The notes under the pieces: model-generated
What the model was told of the DNA's origin: nothing
Seen by the model: only the letters and a program-made list of their open reading frames with translations
Databases searched by the model: none
Shown here: positions 34,784-44,018 of the stretch, one piece after another
Layout of the letters: each line of letters begins with the position of its first letter
Numbering within the stretch: the first letter of the stretch is position 1
Origin: Phytoamicus setariae
GTDB taxonomy: Bacteria; Pseudomonadota; Alphaproteobacteria; Rhizobiales; Rhizobiaceae
DNA: 64,000 bases
Reading direction: 5' to 3'
NCBI RefSeq assembly: GCF_016722925.1
Contig: NZ_JAEQNC010000003.1
Coordinates: 186,001-250,000, forward strand
Position numbers and translations under genes: made by a program

Positions 34784-35676
34784 GCGGCACCTCCGCCACG
34801 CAGCAACTTGGCCGGCAGAAGCGTCAGATCCGGCAGGAACAGGCGGGCAATCAAAACGATGAGAAACACGGCGTGGCCCGCAATCAGGAAGCCGAGCGGA
34901 TGCACCGAGGCCCCCATGGTCTGGGCAACGCCAAGGACGATACCGCCAATCAGCGTGCCCCACAGCGAGCCTGCCCCACCGATCACCGCCGCTTCGAAGG
35001 CAAACAGCAATTGCGGCGCGCCGGAATAGGGCTCGAAGGTGGCGCGCATGCCCAGAAACATGCCGGCTATGGTGACCGTGACCATGGCAATGGCCGCGGC
35101 CGCGGCATTGACCTTGCCGGCATCGATGCCCATCAATCCGGCCGTATCCGGATCCTCGGCGGTGGCGCGGATGGCGCGGCCGAGTTTCGTGTGGCTCAGC
35201 ATCAGTTGCAGCCCGGCAAGCAGGACGACGGCAGTGGCAAAGATCAGCACCGGCAGCTTGCCGACAAAGATGCCGCCCGGCAGCTCCCATGATGCCCAGG
35301 AGAGATCCCCAATGGCATTGGCGAGCGAACGGGTGTCCGCACCGAAATGCTCAAACAGCGAATTGTCGATGACCATGGAAAGGCCGAAGGTCGACAGGAT
35401 CGGCAGCAACTGCCCCGCCCGCGCGCTCCGGTCGAGGATCAGCCGCTGGATCAGCCAGCCGACCGCGGCCATGACGACGACGGCAATGATGAAACAGGCG
35501 AATAATGGCAGTCTGGCCTTCTCGCTCAAGACGAAGATCAGGTAGGCACTGGCTACCGCCAGCGAACCATGGGCCAGATTGATGATCCGCATGACCGAGA
35601 ACATGAAGGACAGTCCGCAGGCGATCAGTGCATAGTAGCCGCCGAGCAGGATGCCCTGGATAATCTGGTTCAACAT
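34780..35676 (-). CDS. livH: Branched-chain-type ABC transporter permease (LivH)
   Basis: A 298-residue permease of the LivH family: GILLGGYYALIACGLSFMFSVMRIINLAHG at the start is diagnostic, and AIRATAEDPDTAGLMGID is the coupling loop to the ATPases. About eight helices. It overlaps livM by 4 bp and livF by 7 bp, so the operon is translationally coupled. Confidence 0.92.
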   Translation of the reverse strand: MLNQIIQGILLGGYYALIACGLSFMFSVMRIINLAHGSLAVASAYLIFVLSEKARLPLFACFIIAVVVMAAVGWLIQRLILDRSARAGQLLPILSTFGLSMVIDNSLFEHFGADTRSLANAIGDLSWASWELPGGIFVGKLPVLIFATAVVLLAGLQLMLSHTKLGRAIRATAEDPDTAGLMGIDAGKVNAAAAAIAMVTVTIAGMFLGMRATFEPYSGAPQLLFAFEAAVIGGAGSLWGTLIGGIVLGVAQTMGASVHPLGFLIAGHAVFLIVLIARLFLPDLTLLPAKLLRGGGAA

Positions 35677-36401
35677 GCCGCACCGCCTTTCTTCTGTGCA
35701 TGGCGCAGCCCAAAATAGGCCTCCGTCACCTGTTCGCGGGTGAGATCCTTAGCCCTGCCCTCGAGCACGACACGACCTTCCAGCATACAGATCACCCGAT
35801 CGGCGACGCTCATGGCGCGCGCCAGATCCTGTTCGACCAGAACGACCGTCGTGCCGGACGTGATCAGCCCGCCGAGCGACGCATAGACACGATCGACGAT
35901 CAACGGCGACAGGCCGAGAGAAACTTCGTCGAGCAGCAGGATGTCGGGATTGCTCATCAGCGCCCGGCCGATGGCCGTGGCCTGCTGCTCACCGCCCGAA
36001 AGATGGCCGGTCTTGGAATTGATGCGTTTCTTGAGATTGGGGAAGATCTCGAGGATTTTCTCGATCGACCAGTCGCCCTTGCGACCAGCCATCGTCCCGA
36101 GTTTCAGGTTTTCGGCCACCGTCATCGAGGCGAACATGCGACGGCCCTCCGGCACCAGCGCGATACCCCGGCTGACACGCTTGTGGGACGGCAATGCCGT
36201 GACATCGTCGCTGTTCAGCCGAATGTGACCACCGGCCACGGGATGGGCTCCGGCAAGCGTCCGCAGCAACGTCGACTTGCCAGCGCCATTGGCACCGACC
36301 AGCGCCAGCGTCTCGCCCTTGGCAAGCGCAAAACTCACTCCGCGCACCGCTTCGAGCAACCCGTGCCTCGCCTGCAGGTTTTCCGTTTCGAGGATATTCA
36401 T
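35670..36401 (-). CDS. livF: Branched-chain-type ABC transporter ATPase (LivF)
   Basis: A 243-residue ATPase with Walker A GANGAGKST (36-44), the LivF-type Q-loop region ALVPEGRRMFASMTVAENL, signature LSGGEQQ and Walker B ILLLDEVSLGL. It pairs with LivG to drive import. It overlaps both neighbours (7 bp with livH, 4 bp with livG). Confidence 0.93.
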   Translation of the reverse strand: MNILETENLQARHGLLEAVRGVSFALAKGETLALVGANGAGKSTLLRTLAGAHPVAGGHIRLNSDDVTALPSHKRVSRGIALVPEGRRMFASMTVAENLKLGTMAGRKGDWSIEKILEIFPNLKKRINSKTGHLSGGEQQATAIGRALMSNPDILLLDEVSLGLSPLIVDRVYASLGGLITSGTTVVLVEQDLARAMSVADRVICMLEGRVVLEGRAKDLTREQVTEAYFGLRHAQKKGGAAC

Positions 36402-37150
36402 TTCGGCCCTCCGCCGAGATAGGCCTTGACCACTTGGGGATCCGACATCACCGCATCCGGGGCGCCATCGGCAATGATCCGGCCCGCGTCCATGCAGATC
36501 AACCGGTCAACGACCTGCAACAGCACGTGGACGATATGCTCGATCCAGACAATGCCGATGCCGCGATGCTTGAGTTCGCGAATGGTCAGCACCAGTTCCT
36601 GCGCTTCGGAATCGGTCAGGCCGCCACCGATCTCATCGAGCAGGATCACCCTGGGGCTCGTCGCCAGCGCGCGCGCCAATTCCAGCCGCTTGCGGTCGAG
36701 CAGGCCAAGCGTCTCGGCCTTGCGATTGGCGACCTCAAGCATGCCGCAAAGCGTCAGTGAATCGATCACTCGTTCATAGGCCTCGTCGCGGCTCTTCACA
36801 TCGGAATGGGAGGCCGCCACATAGACATTTTCAAATGTCGTCATGCCGGAAAACGGCTTTGGCACCTGGTGCGTGCGCACCAGTCCCGCCCGGCAGCGAT
36901 CGGCTGCCGATTGCCGCGTCACATCCCTGCCGTCGAAGGAAACATTGCCGGCGCTCGGCGGATAGGCGCCGGAAAGCGTCGCGAGCAAGGTTGTCTTGCC
37001 CGCGCCGTTCGGCCCGACGATGCCCACGGCTTCGCTCAGACCCATCGAGAAATCGACATCCTCAAGCACAAGGAGTGAACCGAAGCGCTTGTGAATGCCG
37101 TTTCCCGAGAACCGGCCTGGGCCGGTTCCGTTTTGTTGCATATTGAGCAT
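36398..37150 (-). CDS. livG: Branched-chain-type ABC transporter ATPase (LivG), unusual signature
   Basis: A 250-residue ATPase with Walker A GPNGAGKTT (46-54), Walker B VILLDEIGGGL (167-177) and a LivG-type Q-loop RTHQVPKPFSGMTTFENVYV. The ABC signature, normally LSGGQ or LSYGQ, reads LGLLD at 147-151, in front of the conserved RKRLELARAL. Related Liv-type ATPases in aromatic uptake systems also have degenerate signatures, so it is likely functional through its partner LivF. Start at MLNMQQ behind AAGGG, 8 bp after the binding-protein stop. Confidence 0.88.
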   Translation of the reverse strand: MLNMQQNGTGPGRFSGNGIHKRFGSLLVLEDVDFSMGLSEAVGIVGPNGAGKTTLLATLSGAYPPSAGNVSFDGRDVTRQSAADRCRAGLVRTHQVPKPFSGMTTFENVYVAASHSDVKSRDEAYERVIDSLTLCGMLEVANRKAETLGLLDRKRLELARALATSPRVILLDEIGGGLTDSEAQELVLTIRELKHRGIGIVWIEHIVHVLLQVVDRLICMDAGRIIADGAPDAVMSDPQVVKAYLGGGPK

Positions 37151-37158
37151 CTCGACCC

Positions 37159-38460
37159 TTAGCTGTTGTAAGGCAGGAGCTTTGCCGCGACCGGCACGTT
37201 CGGATCGGTGGCATTTTCGGTAACGACGTAGTCGAGCGGGAATTTCGAGCCTTCCGGCGCCTTGACCCACTGTGTGCCGATGATCGGGCCGGGCGAGATA
37301 TTGGGGAACGGACCCGAAGTAAAATCGACCTTGCCGATCATCGTCGTGGTGTTGAGCGTCGAAAGCGACTTCGCCACAGCATCCCTGCTCTTCGGATCTG
37401 ATGCCTTCTTCAGCGCATCAAAGCCCGCATCGAGCAGCGACATCGTCGCGCCCAGTTGCTGCGTCCACTGCTTGCCGGATGCGGCCTCGTAGCCATCAGC
37501 AAGTTCGGTGCCGCTGACGCCCGAGACCGTCGACTTGTAGGGGAACGCCTTGTGCCAGTAGGCAGCGCTCGCCAGATTGACGCCGAGTTCGCCAAGCGCT
37601 TCGACACCCGATGGAAAGAGTCCCGTCTTGGCGACCTGGACGATCTTGACCTGCTTGTGCAGGCCCTGCTGGGCAGCCTGGCGCCAGAAGGTGGCGAAAT
37701 CCGGGGGGATCGGGAAGGTGTTGATGATCTCGACGCCTTCCTGCTTGAACAACGCGATCTGGCTGGAGAAGTCAGTCGTGCCGGTCTCATAGGCACCGGG
37801 ATCGACGATGGTGAAACCATCCTTCTGCAGCAGCGGCGCAAGATTGGCGCGGATGGCATTGCCATCGGCGTCGTTCGGATACATCACCCCAACCTTCTTG
37901 TTGGTCTCGATCAGGTTCCATTGCGACACATAGGTCTTGTGGAACTCGCCGACGCCGAAGCCGAAATGGTAGGTCCACTTGAAAGGCGACGGCTGGTCGG
38001 GCTTGGCGCCACGGCCAAAATACCAGGCTTCCCACGGCATGACGGTGGAGAGGCAAGGCACGCCTGCCGCCTCGCAGGCGTCAGACACCGGGTTGATGGT
38101 TTCCGGCGTCGAAATCGCCAACATCATGTCGATGCCCTGGTTGTTGATCAGGTCCTTGGCGAGCTGGCCGGCACGCGACGGATCGGACTGCGTGTCCTGG
38201 TCGAGAATTTCGACCGCATAGGTCTTGCCGCCGATCTCGATGCCATTGGCCAGCGCCTTGCGGGCCACTTCGAGCACATAGCCGTCGGTTTCGCCAAAGC
38301 CGGCCAGCGGGCCGGTGCGCGGGCTGATGAAGCCGATCTTCAGCGTATCAGCAGCGAAAGCCGGCTTGATGCCGAGCGCCATCGCAGCGGTGGCAACCCC
38401 CGTTGCCGCCATCAGTTCGCGGCGGGTCAATCCGCCCCTTCTCGTCGTATCCTGTGTCAT
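37159..38460 (-). CDS. Branched-chain-type ABC transporter binding protein
   Basis: A 433-residue family 1 periplasmic binding protein. The N-terminus carries a twin-arginine-type signal (GLTRRELMAATGVATAAMALGIKPAFA) and the mature part begins ADTLKIGFISPRTGPLAGFGE. It is longer than leucine-binding proteins and has the layout of Liv-type receptors for aromatic acids and other carboxylates. A strong AAGGGAGGAA precedes the ATG. It is the first transporter gene in the operon, 53 bp after an aldehyde dehydrogenase gene. The ligand is unknown. Confidence 0.88.
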   Translation of the reverse strand: MTQDTTRRGGLTRRELMAATGVATAAMALGIKPAFAADTLKIGFISPRTGPLAGFGETDGYVLEVARKALANGIEIGGKTYAVEILDQDTQSDPSRAGQLAKDLINNQGIDMMLAISTPETINPVSDACEAAGVPCLSTVMPWEAWYFGRGAKPDQPSPFKWTYHFGFGVGEFHKTYVSQWNLIETNKKVGVMYPNDADGNAIRANLAPLLQKDGFTIVDPGAYETGTTDFSSQIALFKQEGVEIINTFPIPPDFATFWRQAAQQGLHKQVKIVQVAKTGLFPSGVEALGELGVNLASAAYWHKAFPYKSTVSGVSGTELADGYEAASGKQWTQQLGATMSLLDAGFDALKKASDPKSRDAVAKSLSTLNTTTMIGKVDFTSGPFPNISPGPIIGTQWVKAPEGSKFPLDYVVTENATDPNVPVAAKLLPYNS

Positions 38461-38513
38461 GCGTTCCTCCCTTGTGTTTTGCGTCATTCCCAGATCATCC
38501 GATCCTGGTCCGT

Positions 38514-40046
38514 TCAGATCGGGTAGTTGCCCGGCTGCGACGACAGCGTGATCCAGCGCAGCTCGGTGAATTCGTCCAGGGCGGCCAGACCGCCGAACTT
38601 GCCGTAGCCACTCGCCTTCACGCCACCGAACGGTATTTGCGGCTCGTCGTTTACGGTGGCCGAGTTGATATGGCAGATGCCGGATTCAATGCGGCGTGCA
38701 ACGTCCATCGCCCTACCGATGTCGCGGCCGAACACCGCGCCCGAAAGTCCGTAGTCGCAATCATTGGCCACCGTGATTGCTTCTTCGGCATCGGCGACCC
38801 GGATGATCGAGGCCACCGGCCCGAAGCTTTCTTCACGATAGAGACGCATCGGCCGGCTGACATGATCGACGATCGCCGCATCCATCAGGGCGTCGTGGTT
38901 TTCGCCGCCGGTCAGCAACACCGCTCCCTTGGCCACTGCATCCTCGATCAGCAGCCGCACCCGGCGTGCGGATTCGGCGGTGATCAGCGCGCCGAGCGGC
39001 AGATGCCTCCGGACGGGATCGCCGGCCTGCAGCGTCTTTACCTTTTCCAGAAACCTTTCCACGAACCTGTCCGCTACCGCATCGACGACGATGATCCGCT
39101 CGGTCGACATGCAGATCTGGCCCTGGTTGAAGAAGGCGCCGAACGCTGCAGCTTTGACCGCTTCGTCAAGATCGGCATCGTCGAGCACGATGAATGCCGC
39201 CTTGCCGCCGAGTTCGAGCAGGCAGCGCTTGAGATGCTTGGCCGCAATCTGCGCGATGACCCGGCCTACCCGCGTCGAGCCGGTGAAGTTGACCCGACGC
39301 ACGACGGGATGGGAGATCAGCGCTTCGACGATCACCGAAGCATCTGCAGGCGCATTGGAGATGACATTCATGACGCCAGCCGGCAGTCCCGCCTCCATCA
39401 GAATGTCCCCCAGCATGTAATGCGTTGCCGGGCAGAGTTCGGATGATTTGAAGACCACCGTGTTGCCGCAAGCGAGCGCCATCGCGATGGAGCGAACGCC
39501 AAGGATTATAGGCGCATTCCAGGGTGCGATCGCCAAGCATACTCCCGCCGGCTGGCGAACGGCAAACGATGTGACGCCGGGCCGTTCGGTGGGAATAATC
39601 GTGCCGGTCACTTGCGTAGTCATCGCCGCGGCATCAAGGAACATCTGGCCGCCCAGTTTCACATTGAACGCGCACCATGGTGCAGTCGCCCCGGTCTCGG
39701 ACATCATCAGTGTCGTGATTTCCGCCTCGCGACGGGCGAGTATTTCGGCGGCCTTCTCAAGGACCGAGCGCCGTATGCCGGGTGCGGACTGGCCCCAGTC
39801 GGGAAATGCGGCCGCAGCAGCATTGGCGGCGCGTGTGGCATCCTCCAGCGTCGCGGCAGCCGCAACCGAGGCAATGGATCCAGAAACTGGATTGATACGC
39901 TCAAAGCTCAAGCCACTGGAAGAGGTGGCTTCCCGTCCCCCGATCAGCAGATCAACCGACGGCGCAGCGCTGACGCTGCCTGCTGGCGAAGAGGCGCTTG
40001 ATTGGTGAAAGCTGCTCGCTGAATCGAGGCGTCCTGTCGCTGCCAT
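38514..40046 (-). CDS. Aldehyde dehydrogenase, aromatic-aldehyde type, second copy
   Basis: A 510-residue paralogue of the dehydrogenase at 31491. General base Glu278 is in LLELGGKAA and catalytic Cys312 in QGQICMSTERIIV, with the same C-terminal pattern (FTELRWITLSSQPGNYPI). It has an extra Ser/Ala-rich N-terminus of about 30 residues that is not a signal peptide. GGGAGGAGG precedes the ATG. It is the first gene of the minus-strand catabolic operon and is divergent from the AraC gene, which probably controls it. Two related dehydrogenases in one unit suggest two different aldehydes or two steps of one pathway. Confidence 0.88.
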   Translation of the reverse strand: MAATGRLDSASSFHQSSASSPAGSVSAAPSVDLLIGGREATSSSGLSFERINPVSGSIASVAAAATLEDATRAANAAAAAFPDWGQSAPGIRRSVLEKAAEILARREAEITTLMMSETGATAPWCAFNVKLGGQMFLDAAAMTTQVTGTIIPTERPGVTSFAVRQPAGVCLAIAPWNAPIILGVRSIAMALACGNTVVFKSSELCPATHYMLGDILMEAGLPAGVMNVISNAPADASVIVEALISHPVVRRVNFTGSTRVGRVIAQIAAKHLKRCLLELGGKAAFIVLDDADLDEAVKAAAFGAFFNQGQICMSTERIIVVDAVADRFVERFLEKVKTLQAGDPVRRHLPLGALITAESARRVRLLIEDAVAKGAVLLTGGENHDALMDAAIVDHVSRPMRLYREESFGPVASIIRVADAEEAITVANDCDYGLSGAVFGRDIGRAMDVARRIESGICHINSATVNDEPQIPFGGVKASGYGKFGGLAALDEFTELRWITLSSQPGNYPI

Positions 40047-40178
40047 TCTGGCCTCCTCCCAAAGGCATGGCAGGAAGAGTAGACTAGCCCCCAACGATAT
40101 GAATGTCGTTTTCTGGTGTATTCTTATTATTTTCTGGGTAAACACCTTTTGGCTTTACCACCAATTCGGCTGATCAAC

Positions 40179-41069
40179 ATGCACAACGATACCGCAATCC
40201 ACCATGACGCACGTGCCGAAGCGATCGAGCCTGCTATTTCGCGCCGGGTGATCCGCATCGGGAGGCCGCCGCAACGCTGGTTTCATCATGCATTGCTGCT
40301 TCTGGGCGGTGTCGCGACGGTATCCACCAACACCGACGACGAGCCGCTTAGCGGTCCGGCGCTCGCTCTCTTCCCACCTTCGGAAGGCGAGAGCCTGACG
40401 ATTGCGGCGGGCGCTCATGGATATCTGATTGGCGTATCGCCCGAGATCATCGGCGAGGCGATCGGTGACCATGCTGAATCGCTGTCCCTGAGGCTCTACT
40501 CCGGCTCCCATTCGCTCGCCGACCATCTTGAGGCCGAGAGCATTCGCGAGCTTTCGCCGCTGTTTACCGGGCTGATAGCGGAACTGCATCAGGAAGGGCG
40601 CGCAGCGCGCATGGTCGTGGCCGCCTATACCAGGCTGATCCTGATGGCGGCATGGCGACTGCAGGGTGCGGATGAGCGCTCTACTGCTCGACCCAGCAGC
40701 ACCGGGGCGATCCTGCAGCGCTTCCGGCAATCGGTGGAGATGAACTATCGCCAGCGGCGAACGATCAGCGAATACGCCGATGAACTCGGCATCAGCACCG
40801 ATCGGCTGCACGCGATCTGCCAGAGAACGTTGGCGCGTTCGCCGCTTGAACTCGTACACGACCGATTGCTGCAGGAAGCGAAATTGCGACTTGAGCGCGC
40901 CGCCCATGACGTCCAGGACATATCAGACAGCCTGGGCTTCCGGGATCCGGCCAATTTCAGCCAGTTCTTCAAGCGCAAGACGGGTGTTTCGCCGACGAAA
41001 TATCGCAGTCTGGCGGCAAGCGCCAGCGCAACGATTCCGCTTTCGTCCGGTTATGCCGACTGGCCGTGA
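40179..41069 (+). CDS. AraC-family transcriptional regulator
   Basis: A 296-residue regulator. The C-terminal double HTH is clear at about 190-285 (RRTISEYADELGISTDRLHAICQRT, then DISDSLGFRDPANFSQFFKRKTGVSPTKYR). The N-terminal sensor half is divergent, with cupin-like beta strands (GPALALFPPSEGESLTIAAGAHGYLIG). The start is uncertain: no good ribosome-binding site; an in-frame ATG also exists at 40116. It is divergent from the dehydrogenase-transporter operon. The gap contains an imperfect palindrome AACGATAT-GA-ATGTCGTT (40094-40111) that could be a binding site. Confidence 0.85.
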   Translation: MHNDTAIHHDARAEAIEPAISRRVIRIGRPPQRWFHHALLLLGGVATVSTNTDDEPLSGPALALFPPSEGESLTIAAGAHGYLIGVSPEIIGEAIGDHAESLSLRLYSGSHSLADHLEAESIRELSPLFTGLIAELHQEGRAARMVVAAYTRLILMAAWRLQGADERSTARPSSTGAILQRFRQSVEMNYRQRRTISEYADELGISTDRLHAICQRTLARSPLELVHDRLLQEAKLRLERAAHDVQDISDSLGFRDPANFSQFFKRKTGVSPTKYRSLAASASATIPLSSGYADWP

Positions 41070-41084
41070 CGGCTGCCTCACGCG

Positions 41085-42101
41085 CTACTTGCGTGGTGGC
41101 CGGGTAGATTCCCTGAGCACCAGTTCAACCGGCCAGATCTCGCGATGACCGGACATGTCGCGGCCCGCCAGCATCTGCAGCAGGATGTCACCAATGCGCA
41201 CGCCGGCATCCCGCATCGACGACCTGGTGGTGGAGACGGTAGGCACCATGTTGTCGGCATTGATATAGTTGAAAACGTCGTCGTGGGCGATCAGCGAGAC
41301 GTCGGCTCCCAACTGCAAGCCTGCCGATCGCACCGCGCGCATCACCCCGAGCGCCGTCATCATCGAACCGGCAAGAACCGCCGTCGGCGGCTCCGAAAGG
41401 CTGAGGAAATCCTGCATCGAGCGATAGCCGACATCATCGATGAAAGCGCCGCTGGTCAGCAAGTCACTCCTGAAGACTATGCCACGCTCCTTCAGCGCGT
41501 TGCGGTATCCCTGTTCGCGATGCTCGGCAAACACATCGCCGCGCGAACCGTTGATCATGCCGATATGTCGATGGCCGATATCAAGCAGATATGACGTAGC
41601 GCGATAGATCGCACCGTAATTGTCGATGTCGAGCCATGGATAATCACCGCCATCGGCACCCCGGCCATGAACGATGAAGGGTATCTTCAGTTTCTTCAGG
41701 ACGTCCATCCGCTCGTCGTCGACGGTCGGCGTATGCAGGATTATTGCGTCGACGCGCTTGGAGCCGGCAAGCCGTTGATAGGCCGCCAGTTCCTGCTGCC
41801 TGTCCTCGACCACCGATATCAGGATGTCGATCTGCCGGGTCTCCAGCCGATTGGCCAGACCTGCCATGAATTCGGTGGTGTTCGGATCGAAACCACGCCC
41901 CTCTCGAAGCACGATGCCGACCGCACCGGCGCGACCCGTCGCAAGCCCTGCCGCCGACCGGTTCGGGTGATAGCCAAGCTCCTGCGCCAGCTTCAGAATC
42001 TTCTGGCGGGTCTCCTGCTTGACTTCAGGGTAGCCCGACAGCGCACGGCTCACCGTGGTCTGGCTCATCCCGATCGCTTTGGCGAATTCCTTCAGATTCA
42101 T
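41085..42101 (-). CDS. aglR: LacI-family repressor of the alpha-glucoside operon
   Basis: A 338-residue LacI/GalR repressor: N-terminal HTH and hinge (MNLKEFAKAIGMSQTTVSRALSGYPEVKQET in shape) and a periplasmic-binding-like effector domain. The divergent position in front of aglEFGAK matches Sinorhizobium aglR. The start at the HTH is correct for the family although GGGAGGAG is 14 nt away; upstream codons in frame are not plausible. It probably represses the operon through AAAGCGCTTT (42408-42417) until an alpha-glucoside is present. Confidence 0.9.
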   Translation of the reverse strand: MNLKEFAKAIGMSQTTVSRALSGYPEVKQETRQKILKLAQELGYHPNRSAAGLATGRAGAVGIVLREGRGFDPNTTEFMAGLANRLETRQIDILISVVEDRQQELAAYQRLAGSKRVDAIILHTPTVDDERMDVLKKLKIPFIVHGRGADGGDYPWLDIDNYGAIYRATSYLLDIGHRHIGMINGSRGDVFAEHREQGYRNALKERGIVFRSDLLTSGAFIDDVGYRSMQDFLSLSEPPTAVLAGSMMTALGVMRAVRSAGLQLGADVSLIAHDDVFNYINADNMVPTVSTTRSSMRDAGVRIGDILLQMLAGRDMSGHREIWPVELVLRESTRPPRK

Positions 42102-42373
42102 GTGCGCTGTGACAGCTCCTCCCGGAATGCCTGCGGAAAGCAGCATCCCGCCGGTTCTCATTCCCCATTTTGATTGATTGTACAACATAAGGTTCTCGTT
42201 TGAAAGCGCCATCAATTTCAACGTGGCAAACCTTTCCTGAACGCACATAGACTGCCCGTATCAAAGATGCATACCGCTAGGGCGAATGCTCGCCATCTCA
42301 ATGTAAAGAAACAGAAATCAGGGCATTTTGCGCCATCTCACCTGCGAACGCCGTAGTTGAAGCGGATTTTCAC

Positions 42374-42417
42374 TTGACTTTTTACGGTGGAGGACGTCTA
42401 TTCATTTAAAGCGCTTT
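42374..42417 (+). promoter_or_regulatory. aglE promoter and LacI-type operator
   Basis: TTGACT (42374-42379) and TCTATT (42397-42402) are 17 nt apart. The palindrome AAAGCGCTTT (42408-42417), inside TTTAAAGCGCTTTCAAA, covers the expected transcription start and matches the LacI/GalR consensus with a CG centre. It is in the 432-bp region between aglR and aglE, which holds no gene I can support. Confidence 0.75.
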
Positions 42418-42533
42418 CAAATCGGGAGGACGGTTCGCGAAAGTACTGATCCCGAATGACGCTTTACAGATGGCCGCCGCCTGCTACGCTCGAACGGCCG
42501 TGCCTTATTCCAGATCCATGGGAGGATTAGCGG

Positions 42534-43895
42534 ATGAAAAAATCATTTTTGATGGGCGTTGCAGCCCTGGCGCTTTTTGCCGGCGCGGCCAATGCGGCCG
42601 ACCTTAAGTTCAAGCCAGGCGAAGAAGCCCGGTTTAACTGGGCAAGCTATGACGAGTACAAGAAGAGCCATGCCGACCTGAAAGGTCAGACGCTGACGAT
42701 TTTCGGGCCGTGGCGCGGCGACGACGAGACGCTCGTCCTGTCGATGCTGGCCTATTTCCAGGATGCGACCGGCATCAACGTAAAATACTCGTCGTCGGAG
42801 AACTACGAGCAGCAGATCGTCATCGATACGCAGGCCGGAAGCCCGCCGGACATCGCCGTCCTGCCGCAGCCGGGGCTGCTCGCCGATCTCGCCTCCAAGG
42901 GTTTTCTGGTGGATCTCGGCGACAAGCCGGCGTCCTGGATGAAGGAAAACTATGCAGCCGGCGATTCCTGGGTGAAGCTCGGAACCTACAAGGGCAAGGA
43001 CGGCGGCGAACACTTCTACGCCTTCCCCTACAAGGCCGACCTGAAATCGCTGGTCTGGTACTCCCCCGAGAACTTCGAGGATGCGGGCTATGAAGTGCCC
43101 AAGACCATGGAAGAACTGAAGGCGCTGACCGAGAAGATCGCGGCCGACGGCGGCAAGCCCTGGTGCATCGGGCTCGGCTCCGGCGGCGCGACCGGCTGGC
43201 CGGCGACCGACTGGGTCGAAGACATGATGCTGCGGACGCAAAAGCCGGAAGTTTATGACCAGTGGGTCACGGACGCGATCCCGTTCAACGATCCGGCCGT
43301 CATTGGCGCGGTCGAGGAATTCGGCTGGTTTGCCAAGAACGACAAGTTCGTCGATGGCGGTGCAGCAGCGGTTGCCTCAACCGACTTCCGCGACAGCCCG
43401 AAGGGCATGTTTGCTTCGCCGCCCAAGTGCTACATGCATCGCCAGGCGTCGTTCATCCCGTCCTTCTTCCCGGAAGGCACGAAACTCGGCCAGGACGCGG
43501 ATTTCTTCTATCTGCCGCCCTACGCCTCCAAGCCCGAACTCGGTAATCCGGTGCTTGGCGCAGGTACGCTTGTGGCGATCACCAAGGACAGCCCTGCTGC
43601 CCGCGCCTTCATCGATTGGCTCGAAACCCCGATCGCCCACGAAGTATGGATGGCGCAGTCAGGCTTCCTGACCCCGTTCAAGAAGGTCAATCCGGATGCG
43701 TATTCGAACGAACCTTCCAAGAAGATGGGTGAAATCCTGACCAACGCGACGACCTTCCGTTTCGATGGTTCGGACCTGATGCCGGGCAAAATCGGCGCAG
43801 GTGCCTTCTGGACTGGCATGGTCGACTATGTCGGTGGCAAGTCCGCAGCCGACGTGACGGCCGACATTCAGAAAGCCTGGGAAGCGCTGAAGTAA
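42534..43895 (+). CDS. aglE: Alpha-glucoside ABC transporter periplasmic binding protein
   Basis: A 453-residue family 1 carbohydrate-binding protein. Signal peptide MKKSFLMGVAALALFAGAANA, then the lobe-defining LTIFGPWRGDDETLVLSMLAYFQDATGINVKY and SGGATGWPATDWVEDMM. It binds sucrose, maltose or trehalose-like alpha-glucosides in Sinorhizobium. GGGAGGA precedes the ATG. It is the first gene of the operon; a strong stem-loop follows it. Confidence 0.92.
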   Translation: MKKSFLMGVAALALFAGAANAADLKFKPGEEARFNWASYDEYKKSHADLKGQTLTIFGPWRGDDETLVLSMLAYFQDATGINVKYSSSENYEQQIVIDTQAGSPPDIAVLPQPGLLADLASKGFLVDLGDKPASWMKENYAAGDSWVKLGTYKGKDGGEHFYAFPYKADLKSLVWYSPENFEDAGYEVPKTMEELKALTEKIAADGGKPWCIGLGSGGATGWPATDWVEDMMLRTQKPEVYDQWVTDAIPFNDPAVIGAVEEFGWFAKNDKFVDGGAAAVASTDFRDSPKGMFASPPKCYMHRQASFIPSFFPEGTKLGQDADFFYLPPYASKPELGNPVLGAGTLVAITKDSPAARAFIDWLETPIAHEVWMAQSGFLTPFKKVNPDAYSNEPSKKMGEILTNATTFRFDGSDLMPGKIGAGAFWTGMVDYVGGKSAADVTADIQKAWEALK

Positions 43896-43903
43896 GATCC
43901 ATC

Positions 43904-43927
43904 GGCGGGGGCGCAAACGCCCCCGCC
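43904..43927 (+). other. mRNA stem-loop between aglE and aglF
   Basis: A perfect 10-bp GC stem GGCGGGGGCG (43904-43913) / CGCCCCCGCC (43918-43927) with a 4-nt loop and no T run. Its place right behind the binding-protein gene suggests mRNA protection, raising aglE expression over the permease genes. Confidence 0.7.
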
Positions 43928-44018
43928 GCCGCCTGGCCTTGCCAACCACTATCGCGGCCAGCACCTCGGATCGCCTGATTTCCTATTAGCTCATTGTCTT
44001 AACCGGGGAGGGAAAGCC

